Of a DNA stretch of 64,000 nucleotides, positions 8,108-15,695 are shown one piece after another. Positions within the stretch are counted from its first letter, which is position 1, and each line of letters opens with the position of its first letter. A program made the position numbers and the translations under genes. The stretch is from Clavibacter capsici (GTDB taxonomy: Bacteria; Actinomycetota; Actinomycetes; Actinomycetales; Microbacteriaceae). The DNA lies in contig NZ_CP012573.1 in the NCBI RefSeq assembly GCF_001280205.1, positions 1,612,001-1,676,000 of the forward strand, given 5' to 3'. The notes beneath the pieces were generated by a model. It had not been told where the DNA came from. It worked only from the letters and a program-made list of their open reading frames with translations, and made no database searches.

Positions 8108-9124
8108 GTGCCGGCCCTCGTCCTCGGCGCCCCGCTCGTCCTGGCGATCGCGATGGGCGTCGGCGCGGTGTCCGTGTCGCCGCTGCACGTCGCGCAGGTC
8201 GTGCTGCACCACGCGCTCGGCACGGACGCGCTGGGCGTCGGCGCCGACGCGATCGACGACCAGATCGTGTGGGAGTACCGCGCGCCGCGCGTGCTCCTCG
8301 CGCTCGTCACGGGGGCGGCGCTCGCCCTCGCGGGCACCGTGCTCCAGACCCTCATCCGCAACCCGCTCGCGGATCCGTTCGTGCTCGGCATCGCCTCGGG
8401 GGCCTCGCTCGGCGCGGTGGCGGCGCTCGTCGTCGGCGCGTCCGCGGCGGGGATCCTCGCGACCCTCGGCGTGACCGGGGCCGCGTTCGCGGGCGCCATC
8501 GGCACCCTCGCGCTCGTGCTGGCGCTCGGGCGGCGCCGCGGGCGCGTGGATCCGGCCCGGCTCGTCCTCGTCGGCGTCTCGATCTCCTCGCTGCTGCAGG
8601 CGCTCACCAGCTGGCTGCAGCTGCAGGCCTCGCCCGACCAGATCGCGGGCGTGCTGTTCTGGCTCCTCGGCAGCGTGTCGGGCGCAACGTGGGGCTCGCT
8701 CGCGCTGCCCGCCACGGCGCTCGCGATCGGCCTCGTGGGGCTCCTCGCGGGCGGCCGGACGCTCGACGCGCTCCTCCTCGGCGACGACCGCGCGGCATCC
8801 CTCGGCGTCGACCTCTCCCGCTCGCGCACGATCCTGTTCGCCGTCTCGGCGCTCCTGACGGCCGCGGCGGTGTCCGTCGCGGGCGGCGTCGGCTTCGTCG
8901 GGCTCATCGCGCCGCATCTGGTGCGGCTGGTGGTCGGCCCCGCGCACCGGCGGCTCCTGCCGCTCGCCGCGCTCGTCGGCGGGCTGTTCCTCGTCCTCGC
9001 CGACCTCGCCGGCCGCACGCTGACGGCGCCGCGCGAGCTGCCGCTCTCGATCGTGACCGCCCTCGTGGGCGTCCCCGTGTTCCTCGCGGTCCTGCTCCGC
9101 GCCGACGGCGGGCGGACCCGGTGA
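8108..9124 (+). CDS. FecCD/BtuC-family ABC importer permease
   Basis: A 338-residue integral membrane protein with about ten hydrophobic segments. Family signatures are YRAPRVLLALVTGAALALAG, RNPLADPFVLGIASGASLGA and GFVGLIAPHLVR. Members import metal-siderophore, haem or cobalamin complexes. The GTG start leaves only two residues before the first membrane span; just upstream, in frame, the codons read GRARLARRIL without a start codon, while a coding-like stretch from ATG 7944 lies in another frame, so the true N-terminus may be longer with a 1-nt frameshift near 8060-8100. It overlaps the ATPase gene by 4 nt. Confidence 0.88.
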   Translation: MPALVLGAPLVLAIAMGVGAVSVSPLHVAQVVLHHALGTDALGVGADAIDDQIVWEYRAPRVLLALVTGAALALAGTVLQTLIRNPLADPFVLGIASGASLGAVAALVVGASAAGILATLGVTGAAFAGAIGTLALVLALGRRRGRVDPARLVLVGVSISSLLQALTSWLQLQASPDQIAGVLFWLLGSVSGATWGSLALPATALAIGLVGLLAGGRTLDALLLGDDRAASLGVDLSRSRTILFAVSALLTAAAVSVAGGVGFVGLIAPHLVRLVVGPAHRRLLPLAALVGGLFLVLADLAGRTLTAPRELPLSIVTALVGVPVFLAVLLRADGGRTR

Positions 9125-9939
9125 GGCTCTCCATCGAGGACGTCGCCGTCCGCATCGGCCGCGCGACCCCCGTGTCCGGGGCCACGCTCGAGGCGCGCGA
9201 CGGCGAGCTCGTCGGGCTCGTCGGTCCGAACGGCAGCGGCAAGTCCACGCTCCTCAAGGCCCTCTACCGCGCCCTCCCCGTCGCGCGCGGCACGGTCCTC
9301 CTCGGCGACCGGGAGCTCCGCGGCATGCGCCCGCGCGACTCGGCCCGCATCGTCGCCGCGCTCACGCAGGACCACGGCGACGACGGCGCCCTCGACGTGC
9401 GCGCCGTCGTCGCGACGGGCCTCACGCCGCACAAGGGCGCGCTCGACCGCGACACCGACGACGACCGCGCGCTCGTCGACGCGTGCCTCGCGCGCGCCGG
9501 GGCGACGGCCCTCGCCGACCGCTCCGTCCGCTCCCTGTCCGGCGGCGAGCGCCAGCGGGTGATGCTCGCGGCGGCCCTCGCGCAGCGCCCGCGGATCCTC
9601 GTGCTCGACGAGCCCACGAACCACCTCGACGTGGCCACGCAGCTGGAGCTCCTCGACCTCGTGCGCGGGCTCGGCATCACGGTGGTCGTGGCCCTGCACG
9701 ACCTCAACCTCGCCGCCGCGTACTGCGACCGGATCCACGTCGTGCACGGCGGCCGCATCGTCGCGGGCGGCACCCCGGACGAGGTGCTGCGGCCCGGGAT
9801 CCTGCGCGACGTCTTCGGCGTCGACGTGCACCTGGGCGAGCACCCCGCCACGGGCCGTCGCCACCTGTTCTTCAGCACGCCCACCGCGCGCCCCGCACCC
9901 ACGCCCACCACGATCCCCACCCCGGACGGACACCCATGA
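9121..9939 (+). CDS. ABC importer ATPase, FecE/BtuD-like
   Basis: A 272-residue ATPase that should power the adjacent FecCD-type permease from the cytosolic side. Walker A GPNGSGKST (35-43), signature LSGGERQ (139-145), Walker B ILVLDEP (159-165) and H-loop ALHD (191-194) are all intact. GTG start overlaps the permease stop; its own stop overlaps the ATG of the binding protein, indicating tight translational coupling. Confidence 0.92.
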   Translation: MRLSIEDVAVRIGRATPVSGATLEARDGELVGLVGPNGSGKSTLLKALYRALPVARGTVLLGDRELRGMRPRDSARIVAALTQDHGDDGALDVRAVVATGLTPHKGALDRDTDDDRALVDACLARAGATALADRSVRSLSGGERQRVMLAAALAQRPRILVLDEPTNHLDVATQLELLDLVRGLGITVVVALHDLNLAAAYCDRIHVVHGGRIVAGGTPDEVLRPGILRDVFGVDVHLGEHPATGRRHLFFSTPTARPAPTPTTIPTPDGHP

Positions 9940-10949
9940 CCTCCCGCACCCGCACCTCCTCCCGCCGCGCGACCCGCCGCCTCCTCGGCCTTTCCGCGGG
10001 AGCGACCGCCGCCGCCCTCCTCCTCGCGGGCTGCGCCGCCGGATCCGCCGAGGACGCCGCCGCACCGGCCGCGGCCGCCGCGTCGGGCCCCGTGTCCGTC
10101 GACTCGTGCGACCGGACGCTGTCCTTCCCGACCGGACCGCAGCGCATCGTCTCGCTCTGGCCCGCCGTCACGGAGATGCTGCTGGAGCTGGGCGCGGGCG
10201 ACCGGCTCGTCGGCCAGGCCTTCACCGACCAGTCGCCGCCGCTCGACCGCTACCGCGACGCCTACGACCGCGTGCCCGTGCTCGCGACCGGGGCCGTCGA
10301 CCGCGAGACGCTCCTCGCGGCGCACCCCGACCTCATCGTCGCCGACGGCGAGTACCACTTCGACGGCACCGAGCTGCCGACGATCGACGACCTGGCCGCC
10401 CTCGGGATCCGCGTCTACGTCATCAGCTCGTTCTGCCACGGCCAGGTCACGACCGGGCACGTCGACGACGCAGCGACCGACCTCGCCTCGCTCGGCACGC
10501 TCCTCGGCGCCGGAGACGCGGCCGACCGCGCGATCGCCGACCAGCGGTCCCGGCTCGCCGCCGTGGACGCGCACGTCGCGGGCGCGGATCCGGTCGACCT
10601 CGCGGTGCTCCAGATCTTCGACGGCTCCGTCTACGCCGACGCCCGCGGCCTCTACAGCGACGTGGTCGCCCGGGCCGGCGGCCGGAACGCGTACGAGGAC
10701 GCCCTGCCCGCCGACCAGTACTACGCCGAGGTCAGCGTGGAGGACGTCGCCCGACGGGATCCCGCCACGATCGTGTACCTGTACTCGACGGACGCCGAGC
10801 GCGACAGCGTGCGCGCGGACCTCGAGGCGCGGCTCCCGGGCGTGCGGGCGGTCCGCGACGGCCGTCTGCTCGCCCTGCCGTCCACGGACTTCATCGGATC
10901 CCGGGCCGTCGACGGCGTCGTCGCCCTCGACGCGCTCCTCCATGGCTGA
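9936..10949 (+). CDS. ABC importer substrate-binding lipoprotein (BtuF/FhuD-like)
   Basis: A 337-residue surface lipoprotein: positively charged N-terminus, hydrophobic stretch and lipobox LLAGC with Cys33 as the lipid anchor, then a low-complexity Ala linker and a TroA/BtuF-type domain beginning PQRIVSLWPAVTEMLLELGAGDRLVG. It should capture the substrate and deliver it to the permease. His/Cys-rich stretches EYHFDG and SSFCHGQVTTGHVDD could contact a metal or its complex, but this is a guess. As part of the peptide operon the likely cargo is the metal-loaded peptide product or a related metal complex. Confidence 0.88.
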   Translation: MTSRTRTSSRRATRRLLGLSAGATAAALLLAGCAAGSAEDAAAPAAAAASGPVSVDSCDRTLSFPTGPQRIVSLWPAVTEMLLELGAGDRLVGQAFTDQSPPLDRYRDAYDRVPVLATGAVDRETLLAAHPDLIVADGEYHFDGTELPTIDDLAALGIRVYVISSFCHGQVTTGHVDDAATDLASLGTLLGAGDAADRAIADQRSRLAAVDAHVAGADPVDLAVLQIFDGSVYADARGLYSDVVARAGGRNAYEDALPADQYYAEVSVEDVARRDPATIVYLYSTDAERDSVRADLEARLPGVRAVRDGRLLALPSTDFIGSRAVDGVVALDALLHG

Positions 10950-12219
10950 CGCGACCGACGCGACGACCACGCCCGGGGCGGCGCGCGCCTTCGACCTGTA
11001 CGTCGTCTCCCGCGGCGTCTCCTGGGCGGGCAACGCGCTCACCGCGGTCGCGCTCCCGGTGCTCGTCTTCACGACCACCGGGGACGCCGCCCTGCTCGGC
11101 CTCGTCGCGATGATGGAGGCGCTGCCGTACCTGCTGCTCGCGCTCCCGGTCGGCGCGCTCGTCGACGGGTGGGACGCCCGGCGGACGATGCTCGTCACGA
11201 CCTGGCTGAGCGCCGCGGCGACCGCCTCGGTCCCCGTCGCCGCGCTGGCCGGCACCCCGCCTCCGGCGCTCCTCGTCGGCGTCGCCGCGGCGGTGTCGTC
11301 GCTCTTCGTCTTCTTCGACGCCGCGAGCTTCTCCGCCGTGCCCGCCCTGGTGGGCCGCGAGCGAGTGGGCGCGGCGACCACGCGCATGACGACCGTCTAC
11401 ACCGTGATCGGCATCGCCGGGCCGCTCGCGGGCGCCGCCGCGGTCTCGGGCCTCGGGGCGCCGGCGGTGCTCGCCCTCGACGCGGCGAGCTACGCGGTCG
11501 CGGCCCTGCTCCTCGTGCGCGTGCGCTGGACGCCCGTGCCCCGGCCGGTCGCACCGACCCGGCGGCGCATCGGCCGCGAGGTCGTCGACGGGCTGGCGCA
11601 CATCCGCCGCACCCCGCTCGTCCGCGACCTCACGCTCGTCGGCGCGGGCAGCAGCCTGACCGGGGGAGCGGTGACGGGCACGCTCGTCGTGATGGTCGCG
11701 CGCGGCCTCGGGGAGCCGGCCGACGGACCCGCCCTCGGGATCCTCGCCGCGGCCGCGGCCTGCGGCACCCTCGTCGCGTCCCGGGCGCTCGGTCCCGTGC
11801 AGCGGCGCGTGGGCGTCGGGGCCATCGCGATCGGCGGCCTGGCCCTGCAGGCGGCGCTCACGGCCGCGTGGGCGGCCGTCGGGTCGCTCGTCGTGGCGGT
11901 CGTGGTGCTCGCGGCGTGGCAGGCGGCCGCATCCACCGTGTCGATCTCCGGCATCGTCGTCCGGCAGACCGTGACGCCGGCCCACCTCCAGGGCCGCGTC
12001 AACACGACGGCGCGCATGATCGCGTGGGGCGGGCAGCCCGTCGGGGCGGGTCTCGGCGGCCTCCTCGCCGCCTCGCTCGGGATCCGGGCGGCGATCCTCG
12101 TCGCGGGCGTCGGCGTGCTCGCGAGCCTCGTCGGCGCGGCCGCGTCGGGCCTCCGCCGGGCGCCGCGCCTGGCGGAGCTGACCGTCCCGGACGCGGAGGA
12201 CGCGCCCGTCGCGGGGTAG
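10942..12219 (+). CDS. MFS exporter
   Basis: A 425-residue major facilitator with about twelve hydrophobic segments. VGALVDGWDARRTMLV matches the loop 2-3 consensus of MFS drug and siderophore exporters (enterobactin-exporter-like). It overlaps the lipoprotein gene by 8 nt and is the last gene of the cluster, so it is the best candidate for exporting the modified peptide or giving self-protection. The substrate is inferred from context only. Confidence 0.85.
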   Translation: MADATDATTTPGAARAFDLYVVSRGVSWAGNALTAVALPVLVFTTTGDAALLGLVAMMEALPYLLLALPVGALVDGWDARRTMLVTTWLSAAATASVPVAALAGTPPPALLVGVAAAVSSLFVFFDAASFSAVPALVGRERVGAATTRMTTVYTVIGIAGPLAGAAAVSGLGAPAVLALDAASYAVAALLLVRVRWTPVPRPVAPTRRRIGREVVDGLAHIRRTPLVRDLTLVGAGSSLTGGAVTGTLVVMVARGLGEPADGPALGILAAAAACGTLVASRALGPVQRRVGVGAIAIGGLALQAALTAAWAAVGSLVVAVVVLAAWQAAASTVSISGIVVRQTVTPAHLQGRVNTTARMIAWGGQPVGAGLGGLLAASLGIRAAILVAGVGVLASLVGAAASGLRRAPRLAELTVPDAEDAPVAG

Positions 12220-12272
12220 GTGATCGGAGGCGCCCGGATTCTTTGCTACGCTTTCCAGGTTGCTCCACGTGA

Positions 12273-12345
12273 TCCTCGATAGCTCAATTGGCAGAGCAGC
12301 CGGCTGTTAACCGGCAGGTTGTTGGTTCGAGTCCAACTCGGGGAG
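12273..12345 (+). tRNA. tRNA-Asn (GTT)
   Basis: Folds into a standard cloverleaf: acceptor TCCTCGA with TCGGGGA, D-arm with AGCTCAATTGGCAGAGC, anticodon stem GCCGG/CCGGC around loop CTGTTAA (anticodon GTT), T-loop TTCGAGT. CCA is not encoded. Confidence 0.95.
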
Positions 12346-12348
12346 CGA

Positions 12349-12380
12349 AGGCCTCGCGGCTCCACCCGCGGGGCCTTTTC
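12349..12380 (+). terminator. Rho-independent terminator after tRNA-Asn
   Basis: Stem GGCCTCGCGG with CCGCGGGGCC (one G-U pair) followed by TTTT. Confidence 0.85.
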
Positions 12381-12455
12381 CTTTGGCCCGTGCGCCCGTC
12401 ACGGGCGCACGACGGCGGCAGGTCGGCGCACGTCGCCCGCCCGCCGCCGACACGC

Positions 12456-13022
12456 CTAGTCCTCCAGGTGGTCGCGCCCCGGCAGCCACGAGCTGCCCGG
12501 CACGCCCCACCCGCTCTTGCGGATGACCTTGGCGACCGGCTTCCGGTGCTCGTGCGCGAGCCGGTCCGTGTAGAGGCACCCCTCGAGGTGGTCGTACTCG
12601 TGCTGCAGGATGCGGGCGAACCACCCGGACGCCTCGATCTCGAAGGGCGTCCCGTCGAGATCCCGGGCCCGGAGGATCGCCCGCTCCGCGCGCACCAGCG
12701 GGAACCGCTCGCCGGGGAACGACAGGCAGCCCTCCTCCTCGGTGTCCTCGTCGGCCTCGCGCACGGGCACGGGCGTGATGAAGAGCTCCGGGTTCACGGC
12801 CACCCCGCGCAGCGGCTCGCCCTCGTCGGTCTCGTACGAGTAGACGAACACGCGCAGCGGCAGGCCCACCTGCGGGGCAGCGAGTCCGACGCCCGGCGCC
12901 TCGTCCATGGTGTCGTACATGTCGGCGACGAGGGCGCGCAGGTCGTCGTCGAACGCCTCCACCTCGCGGGCCGGGGCGTGCAGGACGGGGTCTCCGGTGA
13001 TCCGGATGGGGAGGACGGCCAT
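12456..13022 (-). CDS. def: Peptide deformylase
   Basis: A 188-residue metalloenzyme that removes the formyl group from nascent proteins. All three family motifs are present: GVGLAAPQ (44-51), EGCLSFPG with metal ligand Cys99, and HEYDH (141-145) with both His ligands and the catalytic Glu. The ATG start is followed by the usual PIRITGDPVL opening. Divergent from the DMT membrane gene with only 39 bp between the starts, so both promoters must lie in or overlap the coding ends. Confidence 0.96.
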   Translation of the reverse strand: MAVLPIRITGDPVLHAPAREVEAFDDDLRALVADMYDTMDEAPGVGLAAPQVGLPLRVFVYSYETDEGEPLRGVAVNPELFITPVPVREADEDTEEEGCLSFPGERFPLVRAERAILRARDLDGTPFEIEASGWFARILQHEYDHLEGCLYTDRLAHEHRKPVAKVIRKSGWGVPGSSWLPGRDHLED

Positions 13023-13061
13023 GCTGCCGATGATAGGCGGGCCGCCGGGTAGGGTCGGGTC

Positions 13062-13973
13062 GTGCCCCTCGATGCCAGCCCCGTCCTCCAGGCCGCTTCG
13101 CTGACCCCGTACCAGGCGCTGGGCATCCCGATCGCGCTCGTGGGCGCCGTGTTCCTGTCCCTCGGCGCGCAGCTGCAGTCGCAGGGCGTCGCGAAGATGG
13201 AGGCGCGCGGGAAGAAGAGCACGTCGGGCCTCAGCCTCCGCCAGCTCGGCGCGCTCCTCGGCCGGCCGTCCTGGGTCGCGGGCACCGTCATGCTCGGCCT
13301 CGCCATCGTGTTCCAGCTCGTGAGCCTGCGCCTCGCGCCGCTCATCGTCGTCCAGCCGCTCGGCGCCGTGGCCCTCGTCGTCACGGCGATCCTCAACTCG
13401 CGCGCCACCGGCACACGGCTCGACCTCAAGGCCAAGCGCGCGGTCGCGCTCTGCATCGGCGGCGTCGGCCTCTTCGTGATCTTCGCGGCCGTCTTCGCGA
13501 AGGAGACGCCCATCCGCACGCCCGAGCTCGTCACGATCCTCGTGATCCTGGGGCTCGTCCTCGCCCTCCTCGGCGGCCTCTTCCTCTACTTCCGCCGTCA
13601 CGTGCGCGCGATCTTCTACATCATCAGCGCGGGCGTGCTCTACGGCTTCGTCGCGACGCTCGCCAAGGTGGTCATCAACCGGCTCACCACGGGCGCGTTC
13701 GACGTGCTGACGGCGGTGTGCATCGTCGCCCTCGTCGCCGCCACCCTCCTCGGCGCCTACTTCGTGCAGACCGCGTACTCCTCGGGCCCGCCCGACCTCG
13801 TCATCGCGGGCCTCACGGTCGTCGACCCGCTCGTCGCCGTCTGCATCGGCGTCACCGTGCTGGGAGAGGCGGCCGACGCGCCGTTCTACGCCGGGGTGGC
13901 CTTCCTCGTCGCGGGTGCCGTGGCCGTCGCCGGGGTGTTCCAGCTCGCGAAGCACCACCCGCACGTCGCCTGA
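13062..13973 (+). CDS. DMT-superfamily membrane protein (EamA/NIPA-like)
   Basis: A 303-residue protein with about nine to ten hydrophobic segments. The first (GIPIALVGAVFLSLGAQLQSQG) and the later LIVVQPLGAVALVVTAIL and VIAGLTVVDPLVAVCIGVTVLGE fit drug/metabolite-type transporters, with some likeness to the magnesium-transporter-like NIPA branch. The substrate is unknown. GTG start. Confidence 0.75.
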   Translation: MPLDASPVLQAASLTPYQALGIPIALVGAVFLSLGAQLQSQGVAKMEARGKKSTSGLSLRQLGALLGRPSWVAGTVMLGLAIVFQLVSLRLAPLIVVQPLGAVALVVTAILNSRATGTRLDLKAKRAVALCIGGVGLFVIFAAVFAKETPIRTPELVTILVILGLVLALLGGLFLYFRRHVRAIFYIISAGVLYGFVATLAKVVINRLTTGAFDVLTAVCIVALVAATLLGAYFVQTAYSSGPPDLVIAGLTVVDPLVAVCIGVTVLGEAADAPFYAGVAFLVAGAVAVAGVFQLAKHHPHVA

Positions 13974-13981
13974 CCTCCCCG

Positions 13982-14008
13982 CCGCGAGCCGGTCGGGCGG
14001 GCTCGCGG
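13982..14008 (+). terminator. Possible hairpin terminator after DMT gene
   Basis: 9-bp perfect stem (CCGCGAGCC with GGCTCGCGG) with a 9-nt loop shortly after the stop codon; no T-tract. Confidence 0.4.
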
Positions 14009-14131
14009 CCGGCCGGTGCGCCGTCGGGGCGCGTCCGTGAGCGTGCGATACGTTGCTCTGCGACACCCGGCCCGCGCCACCGGGAACGACGTGACGCGCA
14101 CCGGACGCCGACAGCACTGGAGAGACACTTC

Positions 14132-15391
14132 TTGCCGAACACCTCAGGGCACACCCCGCCCGAGCCCGCGACCACCGGCCGCCCGCTGCGCATCCTCATC
14201 GGCGCGGACACGTTCCCGCCGGACGTGAACGGGGCGGCGCGCTTCGCCGAGCGCCTCGCGGGAGGGCTCGTCCGCCGCGGTCACGAGGTGCACATCGTCG
14301 CCCCGGCGCCGAGCCGCAAGCACGGCACGTGGACCGAGGTCCACGACGGCCAGGAGGTCACGGCCCACCGCCTGCGCAGCTGGCGCTGGTACCCGCACGA
14401 CTGGCTGCGGTTCGCGCTGCCGTGGACGATCAACCAGAACAGCGCCCGGATCCTCGACGCGGTGCAGCCGGACGTCGTCCACTTCCAGTCCCACATCGTC
14501 ACGGGCCGCGGCCTCAGCATCGAGGCCGCGAAGCGCGGGATCCGCATCATCGGCACCAACCACTTCATGCCGGAGAACATGCTCCAGCACACCCTGCTGC
14601 CGGTCGCGTGGCAGGACAAGGCCATCAAGGCCGCCTGGCGGGCCGCGCGCCGCACCTTCGGGCGCGCCGAGGCCGTCACCACGCCCACGCGGCGCGCGGC
14701 GCAGTTCCTCGAGCGCTACACGGGCCTCGAGGGCGTCATCGCGATCTCCTGCGGCATCGACGCCGGCAACTACACGCCCGACTTCTCGCCGCGCACCCGC
14801 AACCGCATCGTGTTCGTCGGCCGGGTGACGGGGGAGAAGCAGATCGACGTGCTGCTCCGCGCGTTCGCGAAGCTGCCGGCGTCGCTCGACGCGGAACTCG
14901 AGATCGTCGGCGGGGGAGATCAGAAGGGCGCGCTCGAGCGGCTCGCCGCCGAGCTCGGCATCGCCGACCGCACCACGTTCACGGGCTACGTCTCCGACGA
15001 GGAGCTGCGCCGCGCGTACACGCGGGCCACGGTCCTCGCGATGCCGAGCATCGCCGAGCTGCAGTCCATCGTCACGATGGAGGCCATGGCGTCGGCGCTG
15101 CCGGTGGTCGCGGCCGACGCCATGGCGCTCCCGCACCTCGTGCACGACGGCGAGAACGGCTACCTCTTCCGTCCGGGCGACGTCGACGACCTCGCCGCGA
15201 AGCTGCAGCGGGTGCTGGAGCTGCCCGAGGAGGAGCTCCAGCTCATGAAGCGGGAGAGCCTCGCGGTCGTCGCCACCCACGACATCCAGCGCACGATCTC
15301 GACGTTCGAGAGCCTGTATCGTGGCGAGTCCGTGACCGCCTCGGTCACGGACGAGGCCCGCGGGCACGCGGACGGCTCCGGCGCCGTCTAG
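14132..15391 (+). CDS. Glycosyltransferase family 4 (PimB/MgtA-like)
   Basis: A 419-residue GT-B glycosyltransferase. The N-terminal acceptor domain starts LRILIGADTFPPDVNGAARFAERLAGGL; the C-terminal donor domain has FVGRVTGEKQIDVLLRAF and a sugar-nucleotide site around MPSIAELQSIVTMEAMASALPVVA. The pattern resembles actinobacterial mannosyl/glucosyltransferases acting on phosphatidylinositol or diacylglycerol, though acceptor and donor cannot be fixed. TTG start was chosen: it has GGAGAG 7 nt upstream and no better start fits the conserved N-terminus. Confidence 0.85.
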   Translation: MPNTSGHTPPEPATTGRPLRILIGADTFPPDVNGAARFAERLAGGLVRRGHEVHIVAPAPSRKHGTWTEVHDGQEVTAHRLRSWRWYPHDWLRFALPWTINQNSARILDAVQPDVVHFQSHIVTGRGLSIEAAKRGIRIIGTNHFMPENMLQHTLLPVAWQDKAIKAAWRAARRTFGRAEAVTTPTRRAAQFLERYTGLEGVIAISCGIDAGNYTPDFSPRTRNRIVFVGRVTGEKQIDVLLRAFAKLPASLDAELEIVGGGDQKGALERLAAELGIADRTTFTGYVSDEELRRAYTRATVLAMPSIAELQSIVTMEAMASALPVVAADAMALPHLVHDGENGYLFRPGDVDDLAAKLQRVLELPEEELQLMKRESLAVVATHDIQRTISTFESLYRGESVTASVTDEARGHADGSGAV

Positions 15392-15402
15392 CCCGTCACC
15401 TC

Positions 15403-15476
15403 GGGGCGGTAGCTCAGCTGGTCAGAGCATCGGACTCATAATCCGCCGGTCACGGGTTCAAGTCCCGTCCGCCCTA
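15403..15476 (+). tRNA. tRNA-Met (CAT), elongator type
   Basis: Acceptor GGGGCGG with CCGCCCT (G1-U72), D-arm AGCTCAGCTGGTCAGAGC, anticodon loop CTCATAA, T-loop TTCAAGT. The acceptor does not have the unpaired C1-A72 of initiator tRNA. An Ile2 (lysidine-modified CAT) identity cannot be ruled out by eye. The anticodon stem has a T-C mismatch at its top pair. Confidence 0.85.
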
Positions 15477-15695
15477 CTCCTCGCGCGTCGCGCCCCCCTC
15501 GGACTGGGGTGCGCCCCGTCTTAGCACGGCCGCGTCCCGACCGCCACGGCGATGTCCGCTCGATTACCATAGGCGGAGAAATATCCCGGTCGCGGGGCCC
15601 TCGGTGCCGCCGACCGCAGCCGGCCAGCCGTCGCCGGCCGCCCGCCGCCGTGCCGAGCGCACGCGCGCGCACCGCCGCCCACCCGCGAGGACACG

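Noticed and set aside
6475-10065. Very long minus-strand open frame across the YcaO and ABC genes
   Set aside because: Arg/Gly/Ala-rich translation without domains, antisense to well-supported genes; stop codons are simply rare at this GC content.
15403-15476. Initiator tRNA-fMet
   Set aside because: Position 1-72 is a G-U pair, not the C-A mismatch of initiator tRNA.
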